DNA of 64,000 bases from IMG/VR virus record IMGVR_UViG_3300034257_000053, positions 1 through 64,000 of that record; one strand, given 5' to 3'. The stretch's first letter is position 1, and each line of letters begins with the position of its first letter. The notes under the pieces are model-generated. The model was not told the DNA's origin and searched no databases. It saw only the letters and a program-made list of their open reading frames with translations. The DNA is from a virus. Shown one piece after another: positions 14,959 to 23,848 of the stretch. Made by a program: the position numbers and the translations under genes.

Positions 14959-15004
14959 GCGTTCGTTGCGTGTGTGCGTTCACAACTCAGGCAGGGAGAG
15001 CGAC

Positions 15005-15178
15005 ATGCTCCAAGCGCACTACGTGGTCGACATCACCTGGACCGGCCCCGACGACCAGCCGGTCACCAAGGAAGGGCTCTACTTCAAGGACGAGGCACTC
15101 GCGAACGCCGCCGTCACCACCATCAACGGCGTCGGCTTTGCCTCCGCCGCCGTCCGTCCGATCGCGGTTTTCGTTTGA
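15005..15178 (+). CDS. small hypothetical protein
   Basis: A 57-residue protein, MLQAHYVVDITWTGPDDQPV, predicted as two or three beta strands and one helix. It starts 46 bases after the methyltransferase stop and has its own ribosome binding site (gggagag), unlike the overlapped genes around it. Function unknown. Confidence 0.6.
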   Translation: MLQAHYVVDITWTGPDDQPVTKEGLYFKDEALANAAVTTINGVGFASAAVRPIAVFV

Positions 15179-15192
15179 TCGCGGGATGCCGC

Positions 15193-15215
15193 CGGTGCGG
15201 ATCAACTCCGCACCG
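15193..15215 (+). terminator. GC-rich hairpin between operon segments
   Basis: cggtgcgga-tcaac-tccgcaccg: a perfect 9-bp stem with a 5-base loop in the 76-base gap after the small gene. No T-run follows, so it may be an attenuator, a processing site or an mRNA-stabilising stem rather than an intrinsic terminator. Confidence 0.4.
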
Positions 15216-15254
15216 CGCGGCGCTCGGCATTTCGGAACAGCGGTGAGGTAGGCC

Positions 15255-15803
15255 ATGGCCACCAAAAATGATCCGGGCAAATTCGACTGCTACGGCGCCG
15301 CGCGCTGGGACGAGCCGTTGTTCGTCTTGCTCGCGCGCGACATCAGCGCCCCGCTGGTCGTGATGTTCTGGGGGCTGTGCCGCGCGGTTCTGATCCTGAT
15401 CCGTGTGAAACCCTCCACCGACTGGCCGATGGTGCGCGAGGCGTTTGCATGCGCGCGATCAATGTGGCGCTACGAAAGGCCGAGCCGGTGGCGGGACGCG
15501 GGGCGGTCGAGCGACACGACGGTGAAGATCGACGTGGCGGGGACCACGATCGAGGTGTTCGTCGAATACACATTCTCGGCGGGCGGCTCTGATTTCTTTG
15601 CCGGCGGGTGCTGGCAGCCGGGTGATGGCGACGACATCCAGTTCCTCGACATCTGGGTGGTCAACCCGGTCGACGGCAAGCACGTGCTCGCGCCGCCATG
15701 GCTCACCGAGATCGTGAGCAACAGCGCGCCGGTCTACCAGCAGATTTGCGATGCCGAGTTCGACAGCGCCGCCTCCGATGACGAGGAGCGGTATCGCCCA
15801 TGA
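15255..15803 (+). CDS. hypothetical protein, DPGKFDCY type
   Basis: A 182-residue protein. NDPGKFDCYGAARWDEPLFV then LARDISAPLVVMFWGLCRAV is a stretch recurrent in short phage proteins of unknown role, often as a stand-alone 80-residue protein. The second half (VKIDVAGTTIEVFVEYTFSA and later) is a separate beta-rich region, so the gene looks like a fusion. ATG 15255 has a weak upstream gag/gg site. Confidence 0.55.
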   Translation: MATKNDPGKFDCYGAARWDEPLFVLLARDISAPLVVMFWGLCRAVLILIRVKPSTDWPMVREAFACARSMWRYERPSRWRDAGRSSDTTVKIDVAGTTIEVFVEYTFSAGGSDFFAGGCWQPGDGDDIQFLDIWVVNPVDGKHVLAPPWLTEIVSNSAPVYQQICDAEFDSAASDDEERYRP

Positions 15804-16078
15804 CGCGCCAGGCCGCAGCTTTTCGAAATCCGTGGGGCGATCTGCCGATGCCGCCGACGCCGGACGGTTTCAAGACGATCGACTGTGCGCCGCGCGACGG
15901 CACGTTCGTGCGGCTGCGCTTTCGTCCCGGGATTCTCATGATGGGCGACCACGAGGAGCTCGGTGCGTGGCGTCCCGACGCGAGCATGATCGCGGGCGGT
16001 TGGTGGTTCAACCGCGGCGGCTTCTACGTCACGCCCGGCCCGCTGTTCTGGGCGCCGGAGGAAGGGGGTTTTCAATGA
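15800..16078 (+). CDS. small hypothetical protein
   Basis: A 92-residue protein, rich in Trp, Pro and Gly (MIAGGWWFNRGGFYV, GPLFWAPEEGG), with the segment DGFKTIDCAPRDGTFVRLRF. The pattern APRDGTxVRL is shared with many small phage and rhizobial proteins that lack known function. It overlaps both neighbours by four bases. Confidence 0.55.
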   Translation: MTRQAAAFRNPWGDLPMPPTPDGFKTIDCAPRDGTFVRLRFRPGILMMGDHEELGAWRPDASMIAGGWWFNRGGFYVTPGPLFWAPEEGGFQ

Positions 16079-16332
16079 GCCAGGAACTTTATCGCGATCA
16101 GGACAGCCCGGTGCCGATGGTTGATGCGCGCAACACCGTCACGGTGGCTGATCTCGCGAAACTGTTGGCGTTCACGCTCGGCGCCGAGGTTCTGATCGGA
16201 CTCGCCACCGAGATCGAGTGGGCGACGATCCTGTATGGGGTGGGGACCACGCTTTCGTTCGGCGTCGGCACGATCGTGTTCGTCGCGATCAAGACCAAGC
16301 GCCGAATCCAATGGCCGGCGAGGCGCGCATGA
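16075..16332 (+). CDS. small two-span membrane protein
   Basis: An 85-residue protein with two hydrophobic segments, about residues 25-46 (LAKLLAFTLGAEVLIGLATE) and 50-72 (TILYGVGTTLSFGVGTIVFV), then a basic tail KTKRRIQWPARRA. The topology would suit a holin or a membrane anchor, but it sits in the replication/methylation arm rather than in a lysis cassette, so holin function is only a guess. The start overlaps the preceding stop. Confidence 0.55.
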   Translation: MSQELYRDQDSPVPMVDARNTVTVADLAKLLAFTLGAEVLIGLATEIEWATILYGVGTTLSFGVGTIVFVAIKTKRRIQWPARRA

Positions 16333-17051
16333 CGCTCGGCTCGCACCAGCAGTCGATCGGCCGGAGCCAGGTGGCGATCACGCCGCGCATCATCATCGCG
16401 CGGACCGGGCCATACGATCTCGACCCCTGCGCCAGCGACCCGCAGCCGTGGCCGTGTGCGGCGGTGAGCTACACCGAGGCCGACGACGGGTTGTCGCTGC
16501 CGTGGTTCGGCCGCGTCTTTCTCAACCCGCCGTTCGATCGCCGCGTCGTCGGCGCCTGGATCATGCGCATGATCGCGCACGGGCACGGCACGCTGCTGGT
16601 GCACGCGCGCACCGAGACCAACTGGTTCTGGCCGATCTGGGATACGGCCGCGGCGCTCCTGTTCCTGCGCCGGCGGCAGCGCTTTCACCAGCCCGACGGC
16701 TCGCTGTTTCTCAACCGGCAGGGTCAGCCGAAGGACTCCGGCGCGCCAGTGGTCCTCGCCGCGTTCGGCTTCCGCGATGCCGAGATTCTCGCCGACTGCG
16801 GGCTTGAGGGAAAGCTCGTGCCGCTGCTGCTGCCGCGCGGCGTGCTGATCACGGCGCTCGCCGAGCCGACTTGGGTAGGCCTCGTCTCCGCGTTCGTGCA
16901 CGAGCGCGGCCGCGCCTCGATCGACGAGATCCTTCGCTTCGTCTCCGCGCATCGCAAGGCGCGCGGCAACAACCACGTGCGCGCGAAGCTGCGCCAGATC
17001 CTCAACAGCGACGGCTTCCGGCGCGACGGCAGCGAATGGGTGACGGCATGA
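16329..17051 (+). CDS. phage-type DNA N6-adenine methyltransferase, copy 1
   Basis: A 240-residue protein of the phage Dam family. TPRIIIARTGPYDLDPCAS is the usual opening (LDPCA), GRVFLNPPFDRR carries the NPPF catalytic motif, and LLVHARTETNWFWPIW and FLRRRQRF match later family blocks. The last 60 residues (RGRASIDEILRFVSAHRKAR) look like a winged helix. It uses S-adenosylmethionine to methylate adenine. A diverged copy follows at 17410, separated by one small gene. Confidence 0.82.
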   Translation: MTLGSHQQSIGRSQVAITPRIIIARTGPYDLDPCASDPQPWPCAAVSYTEADDGLSLPWFGRVFLNPPFDRRVVGAWIMRMIAHGHGTLLVHARTETNWFWPIWDTAAALLFLRRRQRFHQPDGSLFLNRQGQPKDSGAPVVLAAFGFRDAEILADCGLEGKLVPLLLPRGVLITALAEPTWVGLVSAFVHERGRASIDEILRFVSAHRKARGNNHVRAKLRQILNSDGFRRDGSEWVTA

Positions 17052-17413
17052 CCGAAGCGCTGCTGCGCAGAGTGGTCGATCTCACATGGGCCCATGCCTT
17101 TGAGAACGAGAGCGTGCAGTCAAGCGAGGTGGCGACCAGGATCATCGACGCCGCACGCGCAAGCTTCGTTGCGGATGCAAAGTTCGCGTTCGTGGAAGCG
17201 GGTCATCCGCTTCCCGACTATATCATCGAGCGCATACGCCCCGGTGACCGGGTGCTGGTCGAGGCCATCGTCCGGACCGGCTTTAACGGTGCCGTGTGCA
17301 CGAATTGGCCGATCAGGATTGAACTCGACACTGGCGAGTCCGACACCGTCGATATCAAGGGCAACGTGCATCGCTCCGCGCTCCGCGCCGTGGTGGAGCG
17401 CGCGAAGCCATGA
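17048..17413 (+). CDS. hypothetical protein between tandem methyltransferases
   Basis: A 121-residue protein. The N-terminal helix (LLRRVVDLTWAHAFENE) is followed by a beta-rich region (RVLVEAIVRTGFNGAV, IRIELDTGESDTVDIK). It overlaps both flanking methyltransferase genes by four bases. No domain recognised; it could be an accessory subunit, but this is guesswork. Confidence 0.5.
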   Translation: MTEALLRRVVDLTWAHAFENESVQSSEVATRIIDAARASFVADAKFAFVEAGHPLPDYIIERIRPGDRVLVEAIVRTGFNGAVCTNWPIRIELDTGESDTVDIKGNVHRSALRAVVERAKP

Positions 17414-18195
17414 CGATGGGCTCGCACCAAACGTCCGTCGGCAAGAACGACAGCCGCTTCACGCCGCAGTGGCTTTGGCGGCCGCTCAATCCTTTCGCTA
17501 CCGACGCGGCGACCGGCGCCGTGCGGCCATGGGACATCGGGACCGAGCGCAACATCACGATCGCCGACAACTGCCTTGCGATGGACTGGCAGCCGTTCGG
17601 GCGGACCTGGCTCAATCCCCCGTTCAACCGCTTCGGCGTCGGCGCGTTCGTCAGGAAGATGTGCGAGCACAACCACGGCATCATGCTGTTGCACAATCGT
17701 CCCGAGACGAAGTGGTTTCGGCCGATCTTCGGTGCGGCGACGGCAAGGCTCTATCTCGATCGCCGCGTCATTTTCTGCAACGCCGACGGCTCGCCATGCA
17801 CGATCGAGAATCCGGAGGCGAAGCACTACGGCAAACAGGCCAATTCCGGCGCGCCGGTAGTGCTGATCGCCTTCGGTTTCCCGGATGCCGACGTGCTCTA
17901 CGGTTTCGATATCGCCAACAACCCGCCCGGTGAACTGCACGGCAATTTCGAAGCGATGATGCTGCCGGTGTCGGTGCTGGTGCGCATGATCGAGGCGCCG
18001 CCGTCCTGGCGCGCGCTGGTCGCCTCATTCCTGCGCTCGGTGAACCGGCCGGTGTCGGTCGCCGAGGTCTACGAGTTCGTGCGCGGCCACGACAAGACGC
18101 GCGATCGCGCGCACTGGCGCGAGAAGGTGCGCCAGACACTCGTCCGCGGCGCGGGCCTGCGCATCGCCCCGAACCAATGGGTGGCGGCCGCATGA
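17410..18195 (+). CDS. phage-type DNA N6-adenine methyltransferase, copy 2
   Basis: A 261-residue paralogue of the 16329 gene. Both begin with GSHQ-S-G; here RTWLNPPFNRFGVGAFV carries NPPF, and IMLLHNRPETKWFRPIF and the C-terminal winged-helix-like RPVSVAEVYEFVRGHDK align in order with copy 1. The LDPCA opening is replaced by WDIGTERN, so cofactor or target details may differ. Tandem placement suggests duplication followed by divergence, perhaps with two sequence specificities. Confidence 0.8.
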   Translation: MTMGSHQTSVGKNDSRFTPQWLWRPLNPFATDAATGAVRPWDIGTERNITIADNCLAMDWQPFGRTWLNPPFNRFGVGAFVRKMCEHNHGIMLLHNRPETKWFRPIFGAATARLYLDRRVIFCNADGSPCTIENPEAKHYGKQANSGAPVVLIAFGFPDADVLYGFDIANNPPGELHGNFEAMMLPVSVLVRMIEAPPSWRALVASFLRSVNRPVSVAEVYEFVRGHDKTRDRAHWREKVRQTLVRGAGLRIAPNQWVAAA

Positions 18196-18557
18196 TGGTC
18201 ACCTACGACGCGATGCGGGTGCTGCGGGAATTTCTGCTCGCCAGCGAGCCGCGGTGCGGTGCCGAGATCATCCGGGCGCTGAAGGAAGCGCCGGACCCGT
18301 TCCGATCCTGGCTCAAGAAGCCGACCATAGGGGCCGGCACGCTCTACCCGATGCTGGCACGCTTGAAGGGGGCGGGCTTCATCGCGCTCGTCGCGTCGTT
18401 GCCGGCGCCTGACGCCCCGACCGCGCACTTCTACCGGATCACACCGGAGGGCCGCGTCGTTTTTCTCGAGAAGCTTTGTCGGCTCACGATACCGACCACC
18501 GAATGGAACAGTGAGGAGTTCGAGCAGCGGCAGAGTGCAATGGGGGCCGCCCCATGA
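18192..18557 (+). CDS. PadR-like winged-helix regulator
   Basis: A 121-residue protein. CGAEIIRALKEA, then TIGAGTLYPMLARLKGAGFI and AHFYRITPEGRVVF match the PadR winged-helix order (helix, GTLYP-L-RLE-GLI, wing YYxLTxxG). The dimerising C-terminal part of PadR is short here. It could regulate phage transcription or act as a DNA-bound accessory factor. ATG 18192 overlaps the preceding stop. Confidence 0.6.
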   Translation: MMVTYDAMRVLREFLLASEPRCGAEIIRALKEAPDPFRSWLKKPTIGAGTLYPMLARLKGAGFIALVASLPAPDAPTAHFYRITPEGRVVFLEKLCRLTIPTTEWNSEEFEQRQSAMGAAP

Positions 18558-19369
18558 GCATCCGCGCGCCCGACATCATCGCTGCGATGAAACTCCGGTA
18601 TCCGCTGCCGGAGTGGGCGCTGATGTTCCAGGTAGCAAACGGCACCGGTGCCAGCCAGTCGCGCTATGCCGATGCGCTTGCGATGAACCTGTATCCGTCG
18701 CGCGGGCTCGAACTGCACGGTTTCGAGATCAAGGTCGATCGCCGCGACTGGCAGCGCGAACTCGCCAATCCGGACAAGGCAGAGTCCATCGCGCGGTTCT
18801 GCGAGCGCTGGTGGGTCGCGGCGCCGAAGGAGATCGTGAAGCGTGAAGAACTACCCGCGGGCTGGGGGCTGATCGAGTTCGACGGCAAGACGCTCAAGCA
18901 GGCGGTCGCCGCGCCACTCCTGACAGCGCAACCTCTCGACCGACCGTTCATCGCCGCAATGCTGCGCCGCTCGGCCGAAATCGACCAAGCCGTCGTGAAG
19001 GCCGTTGTTGACGCCAAGGTCGCCGAACTGCGCGCAAGGGACGAGCAGCACCAGGAGGAAGCCCTCCGCCAGCGAACGCGCGACTTGCAGGCGAAAATTG
19101 ATCGAGTTGATGCCATCGAGCGCCAGATAGGCATGCCGCTCGTGAACATCGACTTCAACAACTACGGCACCGGCGAGGACATCGGTCGCGCGATCAAGAT
19201 GATCATCGCGACGGGGTTGCCGGCGGTGCACTCGGGCCTGCGCAGGTTCGCGGTCGAGCAACGGGAGACTGCCGACAAGCTCGACCGCCATTTCGCGGTG
19301 ATTGATGGCGTTGCGCCACACGTTGAGCATCCTGAATTGTTGGCGCCAGGTCGGAGGCGGCGGGCATGA
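18554..19369 (+). CDS. putative PD-(D/E)XK nuclease-like protein
   Basis: A 271-residue protein. SRYADALAMNLYPSRGLELH then GFEIKVDRRDWQREL has the Asp and ExK spacing of the PD-(D/E)XK nuclease fold (Asp in YADAL, Glu and Lys in FEIK), with ARFCERWWVAAPKEIV following. Residues 130-190 are a predicted coiled coil (KVAELRARDEQHQEE). Similar uncharacterised proteins occur in phages and rhizobia. Nuclease activity is inferred from the motif only. Confidence 0.55.
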   Translation: MSIRAPDIIAAMKLRYPLPEWALMFQVANGTGASQSRYADALAMNLYPSRGLELHGFEIKVDRRDWQRELANPDKAESIARFCERWWVAAPKEIVKREELPAGWGLIEFDGKTLKQAVAAPLLTAQPLDRPFIAAMLRRSAEIDQAVVKAVVDAKVAELRARDEQHQEEALRQRTRDLQAKIDRVDAIERQIGMPLVNIDFNNYGTGEDIGRAIKMIIATGLPAVHSGLRRFAVEQRETADKLDRHFAVIDGVAPHVEHPELLAPGRRRRA

Positions 19370-19590
19370 TGACAGCGTTCATCAGTGGCTATCACCTCTG
19401 CCTCCTCGTCGCCGGTTCCCTGCTGACGTGCTCCATGATCTTCGGGATGTACCGCGGTGACTTTGCGCGCGGGACGTTCTTCGCCGCGTGGGCAATCGTC
19501 GCGATCGGCGCGGCGGTGCTGCACCAGCTCAATGTGTTGGTGGATGGGATCACTGTCGTGCTCTACGTGCTGGGAGCGCGGCCGCTATGA
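19366..19590 (+). CDS. small membrane protein
   Basis: A 74-residue protein with two or three hydrophobic spans (ISGYHLCLLVAGSLLTCSMI, TFFAAWAIVAIGAAVL, ITVVLYVLGA). It lies directly upstream of the primase with four-base overlaps on both sides. Inner-membrane location predicted; role unknown. Confidence 0.55.
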   Translation: MMTAFISGYHLCLLVAGSLLTCSMIFGMYRGDFARGTFFAAWAIVAIGAAVLHQLNVLVDGITVVLYVLGARPL

Positions 19591-21365
19591 GGTTCTCGCA
19601 AGACTTCCTCGACGAACTGCGCGCCCGGCTGCCGGTGTCCGAGGTGGTCGGCCGGCGCGTCAAGCTGAAAAAGGCCGGCCGCGAGTGGAAGGGCCTCTCG
19701 CCGTTCAACAAGGAGAACACCGCCTCGCTGTTCTGCAACGACCAGAAGATGGCGTGGTTCGATTTTTCCAGCGGCAAGAACGGCACGATCTTCGACTTCG
19801 TGATGCTGACCGAGGGCGTGACGTTCCCCGAGGCGGTGGAGCGGCTGGCCGTTATGGCAGGTCTGCCGCTACCGCAGCGGTCACCTGACGAAGACGAGCG
19901 CGCGGAGCGGCGCAAGACGATCTACGAAGTGCTCGAACTCGCCGCCAAGTTCTTCGAGGCTACGCTGACGGCGCGCACCGGTGCGCAGGCCCGCGGTTAT
20001 TGCGCCGATCGTCAGCTCGATCCCAAGACACAGCTTGCCTTCCGCATCGGCTACGCGCCGGCCGAGCGCTTCGCCCTGAAAGAACATCTCGGCAGCCAGG
20101 GCATCTCGACCCCCGACATGATCGCGGCCGGGCTCCTGGTGCATGGCGACGACATCCCGGTGCCCTACGATCGCTTCCGCCAGCGGGTGATGTTCCCGAT
20201 CACCGACCTGCGCGGCCGCGTGGTCGGCTTCGGCGGCCGCGCGCTGCATCCCGACGCGAAGGCGAAGTATCTCAATTCGCCGGAGACCGAACTCTTTCAC
20301 AAGGGCGCGCTGCTCTACAACGGAGCGGCCGCGCGCAAGGCCATCCTGGAAGCCAAAAGCGGCGCGCGCGACCCGACGCTGGTCGTGGTCGAGGGCTACA
20401 CCGACGTCGTCTCGATGGTGCGCGAGGGATTCCCCGCAACCGTAGCCCCGCTCGGCACGGCGCTGACCGAGGATCAGCTCGCGCTGCTCTGGAAGCTCTC
20501 CGACGAGCCGGTGCTGTGTTTCGACGGCGATCCGGCCGGGCGGCGCGCCGCCTACCGCGCCATCGACCTTGCGCTCCCGCATATCAGCGCCGGCAAGAGC
20601 CTTCGTTTTGCGTCGATGCCGTCGGGTCACGATCCCGACGATGTCGCACGCCGCGGTGGCCACCAGGCGCTCGCGCTCGTGATCGGCGCGGCGGTGCCGA
20701 TGGCCGACATGCTGTGGCGCCGGGAAACCGAAGCCGGTGGCTTCGATACGCCGGAACGCCGCGCCGCGCTCGAGGCGCGCTTCGAGGCCGCCGCCTCAAC
20801 GATCGGCGATCGCCGTGTCGCCTATCAATACCGCCAGGAAATGCGGCAACGTTGCTGGCACACGTTCCGCGGTGTGAAGCGCAAGGCGTTCGCCGGCGGG
20901 CAGCCGAGCGATGAACTCGCGAACACACGTCTGGTGGTCGACGGCCTCGCGGCCGCGGGCGAGCTGGCGGTGGTCGCCGCGCTGCTGCGCTGGCCCGCGC
21001 TGATCGAACAGCACGCCGAGGCCGTTGCCAACATTCCGTTCCGCGATCCCGATGCGAACGCGCTGGTCGAGGTGCTGCTCGGCTGGGTCGCCAGCGGTTT
21101 CAAGGGCCCGGTGCGCGACGCGCTTGCCGGGATGCACGAGGCCGCGCTGGCGCGGTGCGACGCCGCCGCGCGGCTGTTGCCCGGGGAGGATGACGTGCCG
21201 GCGTGGTGGGAGCGCTCCGTCGCGCTGCTGCTTGCGCAGCAGGAGGCGCGAGACGCCGCGGCCGATCTCGAACGCGAACCGACCGAGGAAGCGGTGCGGC
21301 GGCTGCGCGATGCGCACGTCGCACTGGAGCGCGCTGGCAAGGTGCCGGCACAGGAGGCGCTATGA
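19587..21365 (+). CDS. dnaG: DnaG-type DNA primase
   Basis: A 592-residue protein. It begins with the primase N-terminal region (VSEVVGRRVKLKKAGREWKG), but the zinc ligands are replaced (LSPFNKENTASLF, FDFSSGKNGTIF), as I recall for alphaproteobacterial DnaG. The catalytic core has RVVGFGGRALHP and the Toprim motif VVVEGYTDVVSM (Glu269), then CFDGDPAGRRAA. The C-terminal helical region (400-592) should contact DnaB, which is the next gene. It makes RNA primers for the phage fork. It was probably acquired from an alphaproteobacterial host. Confidence 0.92.
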   Translation: MRFSQDFLDELRARLPVSEVVGRRVKLKKAGREWKGLSPFNKENTASLFCNDQKMAWFDFSSGKNGTIFDFVMLTEGVTFPEAVERLAVMAGLPLPQRSPDEDERAERRKTIYEVLELAAKFFEATLTARTGAQARGYCADRQLDPKTQLAFRIGYAPAERFALKEHLGSQGISTPDMIAAGLLVHGDDIPVPYDRFRQRVMFPITDLRGRVVGFGGRALHPDAKAKYLNSPETELFHKGALLYNGAAARKAILEAKSGARDPTLVVVEGYTDVVSMVREGFPATVAPLGTALTEDQLALLWKLSDEPVLCFDGDPAGRRAAYRAIDLALPHISAGKSLRFASMPSGHDPDDVARRGGHQALALVIGAAVPMADMLWRRETEAGGFDTPERRAALEARFEAAASTIGDRRVAYQYRQEMRQRCWHTFRGVKRKAFAGGQPSDELANTRLVVDGLAAAGELAVVAALLRWPALIEQHAEAVANIPFRDPDANALVEVLLGWVASGFKGPVRDALAGMHEAALARCDAAARLLPGEDDVPAWWERSVALLLAQQEARDAAADLEREPTEEAVRRLRDAHVALERAGKVPAQEAL

Positions 21366-22837
21366 ACGACATGACCCCGATCGCCACCCCGGTGCAGCGC
21401 GTGGCGCCGCACAATACCGAGGCCGAGCAGGCGCTGCTCGGTGCGATCCTGATGAACAACGACGCGTTCTATCGGGTGTCGGACTATCTCGAGCCGCAGC
21501 ACTTTTACGAAGGGGTGCACCAGAAGATCTTCGAACTGGCGGGCGCGCTCATTCGCGCCGGCAAGCTGGCAAGCCCGCTCACCATCAAGACGTTCCTGCC
21601 GGGCGATCTCGAGATCGGCGGCTTGAGCGCGCAGCAGTATCTCTCGCGGCTCGCGTCCGAAGCCTCGACGGTGATGAACGCTTCGGACTACGGCCGCGCG
21701 GTGTACGAGCTCGCCGGCCGCCGCTCCCTGATCGCCACGGCAGAGGACATGTTCGCCGCGGGCTACGACGCCCCGGCCGACGCCACGCTCGGAGACCTGA
21801 TCGAGGATGCCGAGCGCGCGCTCTATTCGATTGCCGAGCGGTCGCGCTACGAAGGCGGATTCCAGCGGTTCGCGACGGCGCTGACCACCGCCGTCGACAT
21901 GGCGGCGCGCGCCTATCAGCGCGACGGCAAGCTGTCGGGGCTCGCGACGGGGTTGCACGATCTCGATCGCATGATGGGCGGCTTGCAGAACTCCGACCTG
22001 GTTGTGCTCGGCGGCCGCCCCGGGATGGGCAAGACCGCGCTCGCCACCAACATCGCCTACAACGTCGCCAAGGCGTGGCGCGGCGAGATCCGGCCCGACG
22101 GGACGGTGGAGAGTGTCAACGGCGGCATCGTCGGGTTCTTCTCGCTGGAGATGTCGGCCGAGCAGCTCGCGACGCGCATCATCTCCGAACAGACCGAAAT
22201 CCCCTCCTTCCGCATTCGCCGCGGCGAGATCGACCCGACCGACTTCGACCGCATCGCGCAGATCGCGCGCGAGATGGAGACGATGCCACTCTACATCGAC
22301 GAGACGGGCGGGGTATCGATTGCCCAGCTCGTTGCGCGCGCGCGCCGCTTGAAGCGTCAGCGCGGACTCGACCTGATGGTGGTCGACTACATCCAGTTGA
22401 TGCGCGGGTCCGCGAAGCCAGGCCGCGACAACCGGGTGCAGGAGGTGACCGAGATCACCACGGCGCTCAAGGCGCTGGCGAAGGAACTCAACATCCCGAT
22501 CCTCGCGCTGTCGCAATTGAACCGCGCGCTGGAAAGCCGCGACGACAAGCGCCCGCAGCTTTCCGACCTGCGCGAGTCCGGCTCGATCGAGCAGGACGCC
22601 GACGTCGTGATGTTCGTCTACCGCGAGGAGTATTACCTCAGGAATCAGGAGCCCCGCCCCGGCACCGAGGAGCACTTCAAGTGGATCGCCGACATGGAGG
22701 GCGTGCACGGCAAGGGTGACGTGATCGTCAGCAAGCAGCGCCATGGCCCGACCGGCACGGTGAATCTTGCCTTCAAGGCCGACGTGACGCGCTGGGCCGA
22801 TCTCGCCGACGGCGGCCGGCTGCCGGAGAGGAACTGA
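21362..22837 (+). CDS. dnaB: DnaB-type replicative helicase
   Basis: A 491-residue protein. The N-terminal domain opens APHNTEAEQALLGAILM, and the RecA-like domain has Walker A GRPGMGKT (residues 218-225), FSLEMSAEQLATRI, LDLMVVDYIQLM and LSQLNRALESR. The order and length match bacterial and phage DnaB hexameric 5'-3' helicases. It overlaps dnaG by four bases (ATGA at 21362). With the initiator and primase it forms a lambda-like replication set; no DNA polymerase is present in the window. Confidence 0.95.
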   Translation: MNDMTPIATPVQRVAPHNTEAEQALLGAILMNNDAFYRVSDYLEPQHFYEGVHQKIFELAGALIRAGKLASPLTIKTFLPGDLEIGGLSAQQYLSRLASEASTVMNASDYGRAVYELAGRRSLIATAEDMFAAGYDAPADATLGDLIEDAERALYSIAERSRYEGGFQRFATALTTAVDMAARAYQRDGKLSGLATGLHDLDRMMGGLQNSDLVVLGGRPGMGKTALATNIAYNVAKAWRGEIRPDGTVESVNGGIVGFFSLEMSAEQLATRIISEQTEIPSFRIRRGEIDPTDFDRIAQIAREMETMPLYIDETGGVSIAQLVARARRLKRQRGLDLMVVDYIQLMRGSAKPGRDNRVQEVTEITTALKALAKELNIPILALSQLNRALESRDDKRPQLSDLRESGSIEQDADVVMFVYREEYYLRNQEPRPGTEEHFKWIADMEGVHGKGDVIVSKQRHGPTGTVNLAFKADVTRWADLADGGRLPERN

Positions 22838-22840
22838 GCC

Positions 22841-23251
22841 ATGCAGAAAATTGATCTGGTGAAGCTTGTCATCGGTAGGCTGGAGAGCGCGACCGGGCCC
22901 GATCGCGAGACCGATGCGTACATCCACTGCCTCAAGCACGGGTATCAATTCGTTCGGTACGAGCGATGGAATGAACATGCGGGGAGGCTCTACTACAAGA
23001 TCCCGGGCATTACCTCCGAGTGGGCACTCGATGGTGCCGCTCGATTCACCGGCTCCTTCGACGCGGCGGTGACGCTGTTGCCGGACGGATGGTTCTGGGA
23101 GGCGGCGCAAAATCCCGTCTTCGCGAAAGTCTGGAGGGAAGGAAACCGCGCGTATTGGATGCCGCGCCAGCCTGAGGAGAAGCGCCCGGCTACTCCGACA
23201 TTGGCGATCTGTATCGGCGCCATTCAGGCCATCGAGGAGTCGGTCGCATGA
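22841..23251 (+). CDS. hypothetical phage protein
   Basis: A 136-residue protein. LVKLVIGRLESATGPDRETD near the start and FTGSFDAAVTLLPDGWFWEA in the middle follow a pattern of small phage proteins of unknown function (LEAATGPDRELD, SLDAALTLVPEG). It starts three bases after dnaB and overlaps the DUF1643 gene. Confidence 0.6.
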   Translation: MQKIDLVKLVIGRLESATGPDRETDAYIHCLKHGYQFVRYERWNEHAGRLYYKIPGITSEWALDGAARFTGSFDAAVTLLPDGWFWEAAQNPVFAKVWREGNRAYWMPRQPEEKRPATPTLAICIGAIQAIEESVA

Positions 23252-23847
23252 CAGCGATCGCGCGCAGCAGCGACTTCGCGCTCACGCCTCCGCCGGAGCC
23301 GAAGGGTCCTCGGCCGCGCATCATCGGGTCCGATGCGCTGTTCGAGAACGGCATGCGCTTCTGCCTCACCCGCACGCTCGGGCCCGGCAAGGCGGTCGCG
23401 TTCTGCGGCTGCAACCCGAGCGTTGCCGGCCATGTCAAGAACGATCCGACGATCCTGCGCGAGGCGGTGTTCACACGATCGTGGGGCTACGGCCGGTTTT
23501 ACAAGGTGAACGTCTATCCGTTTCCCGCCGCCAAGATGAAAGACCTTCACGCCTGGCTGCGCGGCGATCGGGAAGCGGTCGAGCGCGCGTGGAAGCGCAA
23601 CATCGAGCTCGTCTCGTACATGCTGATCGGTGCGGACTTCTTCGTCGCATGCTGGGGCAACCTGGTCGAGCCGGAAGTCGCGGCACGCTTCATCGCTGAT
23701 CTCGATGCGCGGATGGCGCGACCGATCCAATGGCATTGCATCGGCACCACGAACTCCGGCGCGCCGACGCACCCGATGGCGCGCGGCCGGCATCGCGTGC
23801 CGGACGACGTCAAACCGGTGCGCTGGCCGGTTGTGGCGGAGGATTGA
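23248..23847 (+). CDS. DUF1643 protein
   Basis: A 199-residue protein. RFCLTRTLGPGKAVAFCGCN then NPSVAGHVKNDPTILREAVF and GYGRFYKVNVYPFPA reproduce the DUF1643 family (cysteine-containing LNPS-A---DPT--R, then VNLF--RAT). The family is found in phages and mobile elements, and its activity is not known to me. Its recurrence beside DUF4326 and methyltransferases hints at a nucleotide- or DNA-modification role, which is only an inference. Confidence 0.8.
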   Translation: MTAIARSSDFALTPPPEPKGPRPRIIGSDALFENGMRFCLTRTLGPGKAVAFCGCNPSVAGHVKNDPTILREAVFTRSWGYGRFYKVNVYPFPAAKMKDLHAWLRGDREAVERAWKRNIELVSYMLIGADFFVACWGNLVEPEVAARFIADLDARMARPIQWHCIGTTNSGAPTHPMARGRHRVPDDVKPVRWPVVAED

Positions 23848-23848
23848 G

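Noticed and set aside
16075-16332. Holin call for the two-span membrane protein
   Set aside because: Size and topology fit, but there is no endolysin or spanin nearby and the gene is buried in the early operon, so only membrane protein is claimed.
20825-23110. A 761-codon open frame on the minus strand opposite dnaG and dnaB
   Set aside because: It lies antisense to two certain genes and shows the same Arg-rich shadow composition. There is no ribosome binding site or domain.
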